NCBI RefSeq assembly: GCF_900172215.1
Contig: NZ_FWFP01000016.1
Span: forward strand, 32,459 to 96,458
DNA: 64,000 nucleotides
Direction of reading: 5' to 3'
Source: Ruegeria meonggei
GTDB lineage: Bacteria > Pseudomonadota > Alphaproteobacteria > Rhodobacterales > Rhodobacteraceae
Both the position numbers and the translations under genes were made by a program. The first letter of the stretch is position 1; every line of letters begins with the position of its first letter. The notes below the pieces were generated by a model that did no database searches, was not told the DNA's origin, and saw nothing but the letters and a program-made list of their open reading frames with translations. Below, in pieces: positions 51,386 through 60,980 of this stretch.

Positions 51386-51871
51386 TCACAAACTCACAAT
51401 ACTCTTTAACAACCTCCCAAACATACTACCCCAAGGCGATTCTCTCCAAAATGAAACGCTTCACTTATGGAATCTTTGCCTGCCAGCGTGGCTAATGTGC
51501 CTGTTTTGAGTACAATTCCGGAATCAGGCGGGAATAACGGAACCCACAATAGTTGAAGCGGTTCGGTTTCTTTTCCTTGCGTCGACACTTTGATCTGGCA
51601 ATGATCTTGTAGGAACAGGGGGACCTGCCTCGGCTTTGAGTCCGGCGATCAACTCGGATTAGCTGGTTCGCAACACCACATCGGGATCATTTGCAGCCGC
51701 GTTGAAAGTCATAACTCCAAATCGCAAGTTTCTGGGACGACCAACCTCGGCGGTCGTGCAGGACATCCATACGAGCCACGCAGAAAGCCCCAAGCGTGAC
51801 AACAGGGCCTGCAACCATGTTATTGAATATTTAACCGGCGCTGAGCTGCATCGTTGAGAAAGGACAAAGAC
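51386..51871. other. 0.5-kb stretch without a supported gene
   Basis: This lies between the divergent antitoxin-like gene and the isomerase gene. Frames are short and unrecognised. The isomerase ribosome site (GAAAGGA at about 51858-51864) is at its right end. Nothing else can be assigned. Confidence 0.4.
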
Positions 51872-52735
51872 ATGAAACTTGGCGTCATCTGTGACGGAAT
51901 CAGCCGAGACCTGAAACACACCGTCGATGTGATGGATGAATTTGACCTGGAATATGCCGAACTGCAATTCGTTGGTGACACAGAGGTCGGGGACCATTCG
52001 GCGGATGAGATCAGGGAAATTGACCTGCTGCTTCGCGACCGGGGAAAGCCTGTATCGTGTCTGTCGCGCCATATCTTTGCAGGAATGACCGGGGCAAATA
52101 AGCCGGGCGATGAATTGCACACTAAACATATGGACGCTTTGAAGCGCGTGATCGATATGGCGCATGTGGTCAACAGCCCGCTGGTGCGCATCATGACCCC
52201 GAAAAAGGAACAGATCCTCTGGGGCTTTGGCGGCGCCGAGAAGTGGAACGTTGCCAAGGGTGCCTGGGATGCGATGTTGCCCCTGATCGCGCCAGCCATC
52301 GATGTCGCCAGGGACGCCGGCATCACATTGGTTGTTGAAACAGGCAATGGCACCATGGTGAATTCGAACTACACCGCGCGAAAGCTGATCGATGATCTGG
52401 ACGCCAAGGACACGCTGTTGGTGCTTTGGGACCCGGCCAACAATTGCTGGTGTCACGAGCAGGCCTTCCCCGCCGGGTATGACGAAGTTAAAGATGGTTA
52501 CCTTGGACATGTTCATATCAAGGATGTTCAGGTCGACACGCCACGTGCGACACTGACCGTCAAGCAAATGGGCGAAGGCCAGCTGGCCGATCAGTTTCAG
52601 CCTCTGGCGGATGCATTGCGAGCGGATGCTTATGAGGGTGTTGTTTCATTCGAAAGTGTCTATCACCCTGGAAACGGCAACTTCGAGGACGGATTTCGCC
52701 TGTGCATTGATCGTTTCAGAACACATTTTCGCTGA
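51872..52735 (+). CDS. Sugar phosphate isomerase/epimerase family TIM barrel protein
   Basis: The protein has 287 residues from the ATG at 51872 (AAAGGA upstream). It has the AP-endonuclease-2 type xylose-isomerase-like barrel. Candidate metal ligands appear in order: LVVETGNGTM (Glu), VLWDPANNCWCHE (Asp and His), GHVHIKDVQVD (His, Asp) and VVSFESVYHPGNG (Glu). This is the IolE/IolI/hydroxypyruvate-isomerase superfamily, which isomerises or epimerises keto-sugars, or dehydrates keto-inositol. No sugar gene is adjacent, so the substrate is open. It stands alone between two unrelated genes. Confidence 0.85.
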   Translation: MKLGVICDGISRDLKHTVDVMDEFDLEYAELQFVGDTEVGDHSADEIREIDLLLRDRGKPVSCLSRHIFAGMTGANKPGDELHTKHMDALKRVIDMAHVVNSPLVRIMTPKKEQILWGFGGAEKWNVAKGAWDAMLPLIAPAIDVARDAGITLVVETGNGTMVNSNYTARKLIDDLDAKDTLLVLWDPANNCWCHEQAFPAGYDEVKDGYLGHVHIKDVQVDTPRATLTVKQMGEGQLADQFQPLADALRADAYEGVVSFESVYHPGNGNFEDGFRLCIDRFRTHFR

Positions 52736-52851
52736 TCGCTAAGGGACTGATTTTTCCATCACATCTCACGGTCGCGAGGCAGGTTCGCTTCCGGATTAGT
52801 TGGTGTTTGAGGTCTATATCTCGGAGGTCTTCGAACGCGCAATGTCAGCGC

Positions 52852-55092
52852 TTAGATGGGTAGTATGAAGCTCTTCATAAAGCGCAATATTCCGGTCCCT
52901 GGACCGTCTCCACGACGCGTTGAACTGTCCCAGACCACCGCATCGCCTGGCGCTGTTCTCAGGTTATAGCCGCTGAGGAACGTATCCATCGTTGTGAGGG
53001 CGGCAAAAATGCTGAATTTTGTACTGCTGCCCCAGGCAACCAGCTTTGGCATTGGCGCAGGCTTTTCGGCCTCGGGCGAGGGTGTCAGGCGCGCCGCGGC
53101 AGTGGTGCGCAGGATCAGGGTTCCGGGGCCTTCAGCATAGTAGAAAATCATCCGCCCCAGCATCAATGTCGAAATACCCAGGCTTGATATACGCCCCATG
53201 TTCAACGTGTCGCTCATTCCGACGAAGTCCGAAAAGCGAAAGATCACCCGCTCACCGTCTTGCAAGGTCCACGACACCAGCTCGGCCGGCTCATCGACCT
53301 TCAATTCCGCATCAAATTCGTCGGGATTTCCTGCCCGATCACCGTCAACACGGTTCATGGCCCAGGTGCCACTGAGAATCCGCGCCACCGGCATTCGAAG
53401 CCCCAACGGACGTCGCCGCGCGGGGGGTGGGCCCTCCAAGGTCACACCCCATCGCGCAACGAAAAACGCATCTTTTGCACTGGTCGGAATACGGTAGTGC
53501 TGCCCGTGATTGGCCAATACCGGAGCCACGGAAGGAGGATCATCAGGCAGGAATTGCGCGTGCACACTTGCTGCGCCGTTTGGGGCGAAAATCACGCGTG
53601 AGAAAACGATAAGCAGGGTCTTGAGCAAAATGATGAAACTGTACGCCGTCAACAGCAGTGAAACATTGCGCCATGTTCGAAAGCCACCGGTGATTGACGA
53701 CGTGGTCGTCGTATGCATGGATATGTAGGTTTGGTGATAAGCGCCCCGAACTTGGGTTGATGCGGTTTCGACGTCATCCGCTATATTGATCTCGTCAGGG
53801 CAGTCCCGCGGTCGGTCACGATGTTCGTCGGCGAGGCTGACGCATTTGGCGAAATCTGTGGTACTTTTAATCACGCCGCTGCGCGCATCCAGCATCATCT
53901 GATTTGTGCCTGAAACGATCCACTCTTTTGTCTTGCAAACCGGGTCCAACGGGAAACACCACCCGGGTTCTTCCAGCAACGGTAAGACATCCTCTGGAAA
54001 GGCTGCATTCATCTGGCCGTTGACAGCTCCGGGCACTTTCGCAAGATCGTTTTTTGCATCTTTCGTGACTTTGGTCAGATTCACACTTAGGCGTTTGTGC
54101 ACAGAAGTCAGATACACGTCAGACCAACGGTTGAGGGCCCGTTCCAATGGGTCTGCGTTGGGATACTCGCCTGACCACTGCTCGACATAAGACGTATGGG
54201 TGTCGTGTGCCATTGGCTCGTTTTCGATCACCCAGCGGACAGCTGTGCTTTCCAGTTCGGTAATTTGCCCCTCAATTTCGGTAACCATGCGCGGTTCGAT
54301 CAGCAGGTTTACCAGCCCCCACCAAAACCCACCAAACACGGCAAAACAGGCAAAAGCCGGAAACCAAAGGCGCAATGTCCTGAGGCTGGCAGCTTTAAAC
54401 TCGGATCTGGGCAAGGTCATGATGAACTGCCGGTTGTCCCGCACCATCAACCACAGCATGCGCACAAGCACCGAGATCGTCAGGAACAATAATGCGTTCA
54501 CCAAATAGGGTTGATAGCCAAGAAACAGCGCCCCTAGGAAACTGGTACCGGGTGTGGCACCAAAGAGTCGCGCGATCCATGAGGTCACCACGTCCAGAAA
54601 CAAGACCGCCGTGAAACCAACGAATGACGCGGACAGCAAATGCCCGTGGCGCAGGAACAGATAGGTGCATGTCACGGCAAGCGCGGCATATACAAAATGT
54701 ATCGCCATTTCCATTGGCCCGCCCGCACCTGCTGCGTTGAACGCGTAGATCAGCGACGACCAAATGAGGAAAACCGGTATTGGCCACAGCGCATATCGCC
54801 GTATCCTGACAACCAGCGCGGCCGCTATCAGCCCCGCCACTCCCAAAACGCCTATTGCTGGATGCCCCCACCCGCGCTGTTGGTACAGAGTTATCTGGTC
54901 AGTGATCGTCGTCAGAACACCCGTTTTGCCCGTAGCAACCGGGTCCAACACATACGCGTAAGAGGCCAGCATCGGCACCCAACCGATGAACAGCAAGAAC
55001 CATAGGAGTTCCAGGGAGAATGGGTGCTTCGGCGTTTCGATACTGCTCAACTCCTCGCGGGATTGAAGATACGTCCTTGGACAACCCAACAT
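52852..55092 (-). CDS. Polytopic membrane protein with AIM24-like C-terminus, function unknown
   Basis: The protein has 746 residues. Seven hydrophobic segments crowd the first 265 residues (for example LELLWFLLFIGWVPMLASYA, LWPIPVFLIWSSLIYAFNAA, LLSASFVGFTAVLFLDVV and FPAFACFAVFGGFWWGLVNL). A soluble loop of about 210 residues with four or five cysteines follows (WCFPLDPVCKTKEW, FAKCVSLADEHRDRPRDC), then an eighth segment (LLLTAYSFIILLKTLLIVF). The last roughly 230 residues are soluble and beta-rich, ending in EGPGTLILRTTAA, VAWGSSTKFSIFAAL and NLRTAPGDAVVWDSSTR, which recalls the AIM24/TIGR00266 fold. I do not recognise the whole architecture. Paired cysteines suggest that the large loop is periplasmic. 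It is transcribed away from the lipid operon and has no operon partner. Confidence 0.75.
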   Translation of the reverse strand: MLGCPRTYLQSREELSSIETPKHPFSLELLWFLLFIGWVPMLASYAYVLDPVATGKTGVLTTITDQITLYQQRGWGHPAIGVLGVAGLIAAALVVRIRRYALWPIPVFLIWSSLIYAFNAAGAGGPMEMAIHFVYAALAVTCTYLFLRHGHLLSASFVGFTAVLFLDVVTSWIARLFGATPGTSFLGALFLGYQPYLVNALLFLTISVLVRMLWLMVRDNRQFIMTLPRSEFKAASLRTLRLWFPAFACFAVFGGFWWGLVNLLIEPRMVTEIEGQITELESTAVRWVIENEPMAHDTHTSYVEQWSGEYPNADPLERALNRWSDVYLTSVHKRLSVNLTKVTKDAKNDLAKVPGAVNGQMNAAFPEDVLPLLEEPGWCFPLDPVCKTKEWIVSGTNQMMLDARSGVIKSTTDFAKCVSLADEHRDRPRDCPDEINIADDVETASTQVRGAYHQTYISMHTTTTSSITGGFRTWRNVSLLLTAYSFIILLKTLLIVFSRVIFAPNGAASVHAQFLPDDPPSVAPVLANHGQHYRIPTSAKDAFFVARWGVTLEGPPPARRRPLGLRMPVARILSGTWAMNRVDGDRAGNPDEFDAELKVDEPAELVSWTLQDGERVIFRFSDFVGMSDTLNMGRISSLGISTLMLGRMIFYYAEGPGTLILRTTAAARLTPSPEAEKPAPMPKLVAWGSSTKFSIFAALTTMDTFLSGYNLRTAPGDAVVWDSSTRRGDGPGTGILRFMKSFILPI

Positions 55093-55309
55093 TGTGGTTT
55101 ACGTCAGGGAACTATGGCTTTTGGATAAGCATCTGACAAGCCAGTAGCCTGCCGAGGCCAATCCTCAGCCCACGCGCACCTGGCCGGCAAGATTCAATCT
55201 CTGGTGTCTATTGGTTTTAGAAGGCACGGATCGCAGAATGGGCATTGAGTTCCAAAAAATAGAAGGTCAGAGGGCATCGCAGCAAATCAAGACCCGACAG
55301 CTACAATGC

Positions 55310-55933
55310 TCAGCCCACTGACTTCTGCAGAACTAAGAACGTCATCAGACCCATCGGCGGAAGCGTCTCTTTTTCGATGATTTGCAATTCTGGCGCCTGC
55401 AGAACTGTCTGGATGTCGAAGTCAGAGTGCCAGCCAAGAACATTTGCAAACGGGGCTGATATCCGTTCGACCAGGGACAGAAACCCGGCTTCGCGCGCAA
55501 AATGATTGGTTATGACAATCTTGCCGCCAGGTTTGCACACACGTGCCATCTCGGCGACCACGCGTTCGGGCTCTGGCACGACCGAAACAATATGCATCGC
55601 AGCCACGGCGTCGAAACTATTGTCGGCAAAGCTTAGATCACGGGCATCCATCTGTTTAAGGGCAGTAACCTGGGTCAGCTCAAGATCCCGAACCTTTTTT
55701 CGTGCTTTTGCCAACATCTCATCGCTGAAATCCACCCCGGTGACCCGAAGATCGTTGCGATACAGGGGCAAGGCCAGCCCGGTTCCAACCCCAACCTCCA
55801 GTACTTGCGTGCCCTTTTGCGCGTTGATGTAATCCACCGCGGTTTGCCGACCAACATGTGTCGCGACGCCAAACGTCCGATCATAAACTGGCGCCCAGCG
55901 GGCATACGAGGTTTTGACGGCATGGATATCCAA
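55310..55933 (-). CDS. pmtA: Phosphatidylethanolamine N-methyltransferase (Rhodobacter type)
   Basis: The protein has 207 residues. I use a TTG at 55933 (AGAGGG upstream, 17 bases after pssA); any earlier start would run into pssA, and the length then matches the 203-residue Rhodobacter PmtA. The SAM-binding motif I is VLEVGVGTGLALP, the acidic second motif is VTGVDFSDEMLAKARKKV, and the post-motif DARDLSFADNSFDAVAAMHI follows. The N-terminal SYARWAPVYDRTFG is typical of this short PmtA class. It methylates phosphatidylethanolamine three times to phosphatidylcholine at the inner membrane. Its place directly after psd and pssA gives one operon for the whole PS-PE-PC sequence. Confidence 0.85.
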   Translation of the reverse strand: MDIHAVKTSYARWAPVYDRTFGVATHVGRQTAVDYINAQKGTQVLEVGVGTGLALPLYRNDLRVTGVDFSDEMLAKARKKVRDLELTQVTALKQMDARDLSFADNSFDAVAAMHIVSVVPEPERVVAEMARVCKPGGKIVITNHFAREAGFLSLVERISAPFANVLGWHSDFDIQTVLQAPELQIIEKETLPPMGLMTFLVLQKSVG

Positions 55934-55950
55934 TAGACTGCCCTCTTTTG

Positions 55951-56688
55951 TTAAGTGGACTTTCGGGCCGCGCGAAACGCCAGCGCCAGGCTTGCAATGT
56001 AGGTGATCGAAATAAGTGCGAGGGTCGTCCACAGATAGATAAGCAAGGCCGACAGCAGAAGAACAAACCCCAGCATCAGGAATTTCGCGTTGCCGCTAGG
56101 CACTGAGATGTTCTTGAAGGAAAATGTGGGAACCCGGCTTATCATCAAAAGCCCAATTGCCAGCAGGTAACCTGCGACAAAAATAGGTGGTGCCAACTGC
56201 ATATCGGAGAACAGGAAAGATACATACATCGGCAGCATTGCCAGCAGCGCACCCGCAGGTGAGGGTACGCCCTCAAAGAAATTGCTTTGGCTTTCTTCTG
56301 TGTCCGCCTTGCTGCTTACGTTGAAACGAGCCAGTCGCAAGACGCAGCAAATTACAAACCCCAGCACCGCCAGCCAGCCAGCGCTGGATTCGTGCAACGC
56401 CCAGAAATACAGTATCAATCCCGGCGCGACCCCGAAATTGACGAAATCCGCCAACGAGTCCAGCTCTGCTCCAAACGAGCTTTGACAGTTCATCAGCCGT
56501 GCGAGGCGACCATCAAGACCGTCGAGAACCATAGCCAAAAGCACCAGTTTGACAGCGGTTTCAAAATCGCCCTGAGAGCCAAACCGGATAGCCGTCAGCC
56601 CGGCACATATTGCCGTGATTGTCATCAGGTTGGGCAAGAGATGAATGACCGGCAGGTCACGTGTGGGGTCTGGCTGGGGTTTCGACAT
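55951..56688 (-). CDS. pssA: CDP-diacylglycerol--serine O-phosphatidyltransferase
   Basis: The protein has 245 residues. The CDP-alcohol phosphotransferase motif is complete: DGLDGRLAR, then SSFGAELDSLADFVNFGVAP, i.e. DGxxAR-x8-G-x3-D-x3-D. Hydrophobic segments follow (ILYFWALHESSAGWLAVLGF, LLMISRVPTFSF and others), as in the integral-membrane Bacillus/alpha-proteobacterial type rather than the soluble E. coli enzyme. It makes phosphatidylserine from CDP-diacylglycerol and serine. It starts 3 bases after the psd stop, so the two are tightly coupled. Confidence 0.95.
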   Translation of the reverse strand: MSKPQPDPTRDLPVIHLLPNLMTITAICAGLTAIRFGSQGDFETAVKLVLLAMVLDGLDGRLARLMNCQSSFGAELDSLADFVNFGVAPGLILYFWALHESSAGWLAVLGFVICCVLRLARFNVSSKADTEESQSNFFEGVPSPAGALLAMLPMYVSFLFSDMQLAPPIFVAGYLLAIGLLMISRVPTFSFKNISVPSGNAKFLMLGFVLLLSALLIYLWTTLALISITYIASLALAFRAARKST

Positions 56689-56691
56689 CTT

Positions 56692-57384
56692 TCAATCGGT
56701 CCGCGCGGAACGGGCCGGCTCATCAGCTGCCAGATCGGCCAAAACGGTTTCACCTGCGACCATGGTTTGGCCAAGGCTGACCATGGGTTGCACCCCCTCT
56801 GGCAAGTAGACATCCAAACGCGATCCAAAGCGAATTAGGCCAAAACGCTCACCGGTTTCAATTCCCTGCCCCGGATCGACAAAACAGACAATTCGCCGCG
56901 CAACAAGACCTGCTATCTGCACTACCGCGATCTGGCGGCCATCGGCCATTTCGATACACAGGCTGTTGCGTTCATTATCAGCGCTGGCTTTGTCCAGCGA
57001 AGCGTTGAAGAATTTTCCGGGCCGGTATTTGATTTCCGAAACCACCCCGGCGATTGGCGCGCGGTTTACGTGGCAGTTGAACACATTCATAAACACGCTG
57101 ACGCGGGTCAGGGCTTGATCCGGCATCCCAAGTTCGGACGGAGGCACCGCAGGCTCGATCAGTGACACAACACCGTCCGCAGGGCTGACGATCAGCCCCT
57201 CTCGCACCGGCGTCGACCGCTTGGGGTCGCGGAAGAAATAGTAACACCAGACAGTCGCACCGATACCGATCCAGCCCAGAACCGATGACAGAAGGAAGAA
57301 CAGCACCGTTATGGCTGCGAAGATCGCAACAAATTTGCGACCCTCCGGATGCATTGGCTTCAGAAAAGTGTCGCGCATCCGCAT
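56692..57384 (-). CDS. psd: Phosphatidylserine decarboxylase proenzyme (short type)
   Basis: This 230-residue proenzyme has [19 protein letters not shown], the family signature around the active-site histidine, and [20 protein letters not shown] follows. The self-cleavage and pyruvoyl site is in [14 protein letters not shown], with the serine after Gly. Two N-terminal membrane segments ([31 protein letters not shown]) anchor it. It converts phosphatidylserine to phosphatidylethanolamine. First gene of the lipid operon. The 184 bases before it (57385-57568) should hold the promoter, but I see no clear consensus. Confidence 0.95.
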   Translation of the reverse strand: MRMRDTFLKPMHPEGRKFVAIFAAITVLFFLLSSVLGWIGIGATVWCYYFFRDPKRSTPVREGLIVSPADGVVSLIEPAVPPSELGMPDQALTRVSVFMNVFNCHVNRAPIAGVVSEIKYRPGKFFNASLDKASADNERNSLCIEMADGRQIAVVQIAGLVARRIVCFVDPGQGIETGERFGLIRFGSRLDVYLPEGVQPMVSLGQTMVAGETVLADLAADEPARSARTD

Positions 57385-57568
57385 TCAGGTCGCCCTTCGT
57401 TAGTGACTGGTCGCTTCCTAACCCGGTTCCGACGTGGTCCACAACGGGGTTTCGGTGTCTTCGTGGAAATGCCACCAACAGGCCGGGTTCAGATCACTAT
57501 CGAACTGGTACCACTCGGATGCCATTCATTCCGAAAAATAACGCGAGGCCGCCCGTATTGCGCAATGC

Positions 57569-58174
57569 CTACGATTCAAGCGACACCCACAACACGACGG
57601 CGTCTTCCTTGCTGGTCGAGATACAGCCATGCCCCATGCCGCTGTCGTAATATAGGGAATCTCCAGTCTTCATGGGCAACGCGCGATAATGCTCGGACAC
57701 AAATACCAGCTCGCCACTCAGGACGAACATGAACTCTTCGCCAGAATGTCTGATCCAAGTTTCGAACTCGGATACATCGCGGGCTTTTATGGTGGCCAGG
57801 TAAGGCAACATGCGTTTGCTGGTAAGCTCAGAACACAACAGCTCGTGCAGATAGGTTGGTGTATCCTGAAGCTCGCCCTGCCCTTTTGGTGTGAAATCGC
57901 GACGCCCGGCAATCCCGGTTTGACCCGATTGCAGGAACAGCTGTGGCGTGTTCATGTCCAGCGCCTGTGTCAATCGTCGCACGATGTCAAAGCTGGGCTT
58001 TGTCTGATTGTTCTCGATCTTCGAAAGCGTTGACCGACCGATCCCCGCGGCCTGTCCCGCTTCCTCCAGAGTCCAGTTTTTGGCGCGGCGCGCATCACGG
58101 ATGGAACGGCCCAGGGCGGCTCCTTCATCCGGCTCTTCCTGTCCGGAAACAACGTTCTGGGTCTCATCTATCAC
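57569..58174 (-). CDS. XRE-family regulator with C-terminal cupin
   Basis: The protein has 201 residues. The helix-turn-helix (about 22-80) reads GRSIRDARRAKNWTLEEAGQ, AAGIGRSTLSKIENNQTKP, SFDIVRRLTQAL. A cupin_2 domain (about 125-200) has GEEFMFVLSGELVFVSE, LKTGD-like LPMKTGDSLYYDSGMGHGC and VLWVSLES. Such XRE-cupin proteins sense a small metabolite and often repress the neighbouring operon. It is divergent from glyA across 146 bases that carry a near-palindrome over the glyA -35 region, so control of the glycine/one-carbon operon is likely (inference). Confidence 0.9.
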   Translation of the reverse strand: MIDETQNVVSGQEEPDEGAALGRSIRDARRAKNWTLEEAGQAAGIGRSTLSKIENNQTKPSFDIVRRLTQALDMNTPQLFLQSGQTGIAGRRDFTPKGQGELQDTPTYLHELLCSELTSKRMLPYLATIKARDVSEFETWIRHSGEEFMFVLSGELVFVSEHYRALPMKTGDSLYYDSGMGHGCISTSKEDAVVLWVSLES

Positions 58175-58247
58175 AGAAATCTCCCTTCATTTACAGAGAC
58201 TAAGAAATTCCCCGAACACACGCAACTTCACAAATACGAGAAATATG

Positions 58248-58276
58248 TTGCCTTAAGGGAATGTTCTCCACTATAG
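58248..58276 (+). promoter_or_regulatory. Probable sigma-70-type promoter of glyA with overlapping near-palindrome
   Basis: TTGCCT (58248-58253) and CTATAG (58271-58276) are separated by exactly 17 bases, 45 bases before the glyA start. TTGCCTTAAGGGAA (58248-58261) is symmetric around CCTTAAGG except for one pair and covers the -35 box, a natural position for an operator of the divergent XRE-cupin repressor. Confidence 0.5.
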
Positions 58277-58320
58277 GAAACAAAGTTTCGTTCCGAGGAT
58301 TCGAACAGGAGGAGGGATCA

Positions 58321-59574
58321 ATGTTCCAAACATCGTTGTCCAAAGCAGATCCGGTTATCGCGGCGTCGATCAACCGTGAGGCTACCCGCCAGGCAGAGCA
58401 GATTGAGCTTATTGCCTCTGAGAACATCGTCTCACAGGCCGTGATCGATGCGCAAGGTTCGGTCCTGACCAATAAGTACGCCGAAGGCTATCCCGGTCGC
58501 CGATACTATGGCGGCTGCGAGTTCGTTGACGAAGTTGAAGCCGAAGCGATCTCTCGCCTGAAACAGCTGTTCGGCTGCGCGTTTGCAAATGTTCAGTCGC
58601 ATTCGGGGGCTCAGGCCAATGGCGCGGTGAAACTGGCACTGCTCAGCCCCGGCGATACGATCCTTGGCATGTCCCTGGATGCTGGCGGGCACCTGACCCA
58701 TGGTGCCAAACCGGCGCAGTCGGGCAAATGGTTCCGCCCGGTTCAATACGGCCTGACTGACGCAGGACTGATCGACTATGATCAGGTTGCCGCGTTGGCG
58801 CAGGCAGAAAAACCCAAGATGATTATTGCCGGAGCATCGGCTTATTCGCAAAAGATCGATTTTGCCCGGTTCCGCGAGATCGCGGATGAGGTTGGCGCAT
58901 GGTTGCTGGCCGATATGGCCCATATCGCCGGGCTGGTTGCAACCGGCCTGCACCCCTCGCCCATTGGGCATGCGCATGTGGTCACCTCGACCACGCACAA
59001 AACTCTGCGTGGCCCCCGCGGCGGCATCATCCTGACCAATGACGAAGCACTGGCAAAGAAGATCAACTCGGCCGTCTTCCCCGGTCTTCAAGGCGGCCCG
59101 CTGATGCATGTGATCGCAGGTAAGGCTGTGGCCTTTGGCGAGGCGCTGAAACCCGACTTCAAGGTCTATATGCAGCGTGTTGTCGACAGCGCATCGGCGC
59201 TGGCGAATGTGATGATGTCGCGCGGCTGTGACATTGTCTCGGGCGGGACAGAAAACCACCTGATGCTGGTTGACCTGCGCCCCATTGGTGTGAAGGGCAA
59301 GGATGCCGAGGCCGCGCTGGAACGCGCAGGCTTTACCTGCAACAAAAACAGCGTTCCCGGTGATCCCGAAAAACCCACTGTTACCAGTGGTGTCCGTTTG
59401 GGCACTGCTGCCGGATGCAGTCGCGGATTCGGTCCGGAAGAATTCAAGCAGATCGGCCATCTGATTGGCGATGTGCTGGACGCTTTGGCGCAATCCCCCG
59501 AAGGCAATGCGACAGTCGAAAAAGAGACCCGCGAAAAAGTCCGCGCCCTGTGCGCAAGTCACCCGATTTACTGA
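58321..59574 (+). CDS. glyA: Serine hydroxymethyltransferase
   Basis: The protein has 417 residues from the ATG at 58321 (AGGAGGAGGG upstream); a longer frame to 58261 is unsupported. The start reads [16 protein letters not shown], then [20 protein letters not shown], and the PLP-lysine motif is [32 protein letters not shown] holds the PLP-binding aspartate and histidine. It converts serine plus tetrahydrofolate to glycine plus methylene-THF in the cytoplasm. First gene of a run that also includes lpdA, lipA, a glycine/alanine symporter and gcvT, so serine-glycine interconversion and glycine cleavage are encoded together. Confidence 0.97.
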   Translation: MFQTSLSKADPVIAASINREATRQAEQIELIASENIVSQAVIDAQGSVLTNKYAEGYPGRRYYGGCEFVDEVEAEAISRLKQLFGCAFANVQSHSGAQANGAVKLALLSPGDTILGMSLDAGGHLTHGAKPAQSGKWFRPVQYGLTDAGLIDYDQVAALAQAEKPKMIIAGASAYSQKIDFARFREIADEVGAWLLADMAHIAGLVATGLHPSPIGHAHVVTSTTHKTLRGPRGGIILTNDEALAKKINSAVFPGLQGGPLMHVIAGKAVAFGEALKPDFKVYMQRVVDSASALANVMMSRGCDIVSGGTENHLMLVDLRPIGVKGKDAEAALERAGFTCNKNSVPGDPEKPTVTSGVRLGTAAGCSRGFGPEEFKQIGHLIGDVLDALAQSPEGNATVEKETREKVRALCASHPIY

Positions 59575-59583
59575 GGGCTAATT

Positions 59584-60966
59584 ATGAGCGCTTACGATCT
59601 CATCGTTATCGGGGGTGGTCCCGGCGGTTATGTCGCCGCTATCCGGGCAGCCCAGTTGGGCCTGAACGTTGCCTGTGTCGAAGGGCGCGGGGCGCTGGGT
59701 GGGACCTGTCTGAATGTGGGGTGCATACCCTCCAAAGCGTTGCTGACCTCCTCGGCCAAATATGCCGAGATTGCACATCTCTCCTCCCACGGCATTACAG
59801 TCGAGGGGGCCAGCATCGATGTGCCCGCAATGATGGGGCGCAAAGACAAGATCGTCGGTGATCTGACCAAGGGAATCGCGTTTCTGTTCAAGAAAAACGG
59901 CGTCGATCTGATCGAAGGCTGGGCAAGCATCCCAGCCGCCGGGCAGGTCAAGGTCGGTGATACGGTCCATGCAGCCAAGAGCATCCTGATCGCCACCGGA
60001 TCTGAGCCGACCCCGCTGCCGGGGATTGAGATTGATGAGCAGGACATTCTGAGTTCCACCGGAGCCATCGCGCTGGACAGCGTGCCGGATCATCTGGTGG
60101 TGATCGGTGCCGGTGTGATCGGTCTGGAATTGGGTCAAATCTGGGCGCGTCTGGGGGCCAAGGTCACGGTGGTTGAATATCTCGACCGCGTCTTGCCGGG
60201 TATCGATGGTGAGATCGCCAAGCTGGCACAGCGCGCCCTGTCCAAGCGCGGGCTGAAATTCCAACTGGGCCGGGCGCTGAAATCCGTTGAAAAATCCGAT
60301 GCTGGGCTGACCCTGACGGTCGACCGGGTCGGCAAGGAAAAAGAAGAAGTGATCGAGGCCGACAAGGTTCTGATGGCCGTTGGTCGCCGTCCTGTGACGC
60401 GTGGACTTGGTCTGGATGCGCTTGGCGTCGCCCTGAATGCGCGCGGCTTCATCGAGGTTGATGGCACATTCCAAACCTCGGTCCCCGGTATCTATGCCAT
60501 CGGCGATTGCGTCCCCGGCCCGATGCTGGCGCATAAGGCCGAAGAAGATGGCGTTGCCTGTGTCGAAATGCTGGCCGGTGAGGCGACCCATGTCGATTAC
60601 AACACTGTTCCGGGCGTGGTTTATACCGACCCCGAGGTTGCCTCGGTCGGACTGACTGAAGAGGCGCTGAAGGAGGCGGGCACCGAATACACTGTTGGCA
60701 AATTCGCCTTCATGGCCAACTCCCGCGCCCGCTCGACCGGCGATACCGACGGTGCCGTTAAAGTACTGGCCGATGGCGATGGCAACATCCTCGGCGCGCA
60801 TATCTGCGGCGCGCATGGTGGCGACCTGATTGCCGAGCTGGTTCTGGCCATGACCAAAGGCGCCACCGTCGCCGAGGTCGCCGCAACCTGTCATGCGCAC
60901 CCGGCCATGGGCGAGGCGGTGAAAGAGGCCTGCCTTGACGCCATGGGCCGTGCGATCCACGCGTGA
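59584..60966 (+). CDS. lpdA: Dihydrolipoyl dehydrogenase
   Basis: The protein has 460 residues. The FAD motif is [17 protein letters not shown], and the redox disulphide is [13 protein letters not shown] with Cys42 and Cys47. The NAD motif is [19 protein letters not shown], and the C-terminal catalytic His-Glu pair is in [14 protein letters not shown]. It re-oxidises dihydrolipoyl groups on H-protein or E2 subunits, passing electrons to NAD. It lies 9 bases after glyA and next to lipA. As gcvT begins at the window end, it probably serves the glycine cleavage complex, though it could also supply 2-oxoacid dehydrogenases. Confidence 0.96.
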   Translation: MSAYDLIVIGGGPGGYVAAIRAAQLGLNVACVEGRGALGGTCLNVGCIPSKALLTSSAKYAEIAHLSSHGITVEGASIDVPAMMGRKDKIVGDLTKGIAFLFKKNGVDLIEGWASIPAAGQVKVGDTVHAAKSILIATGSEPTPLPGIEIDEQDILSSTGAIALDSVPDHLVVIGAGVIGLELGQIWARLGAKVTVVEYLDRVLPGIDGEIAKLAQRALSKRGLKFQLGRALKSVEKSDAGLTLTVDRVGKEKEEVIEADKVLMAVGRRPVTRGLGLDALGVALNARGFIEVDGTFQTSVPGIYAIGDCVPGPMLAHKAEEDGVACVEMLAGEATHVDYNTVPGVVYTDPEVASVGLTEEALKEAGTEYTVGKFAFMANSRARSTGDTDGAVKVLADGDGNILGAHICGAHGGDLIAELVLAMTKGATVAEVAATCHAHPAMGEAVKEACLDAMGRAIHA

Positions 60967-60980
60967 AGGAGATCAGCCAG

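Noticed and set aside
51659..52567. 302-codon minus-strand ORF
   Set aside because: It is antisense to the TIM-barrel isomerase gene, which has a clear family signature and ribosome site; codon bias follows the plus strand.
59578..60960. 460-codon minus-strand ORF
   Set aside because: It is the exact antisense shadow of lpdA, whose motifs are unambiguous.
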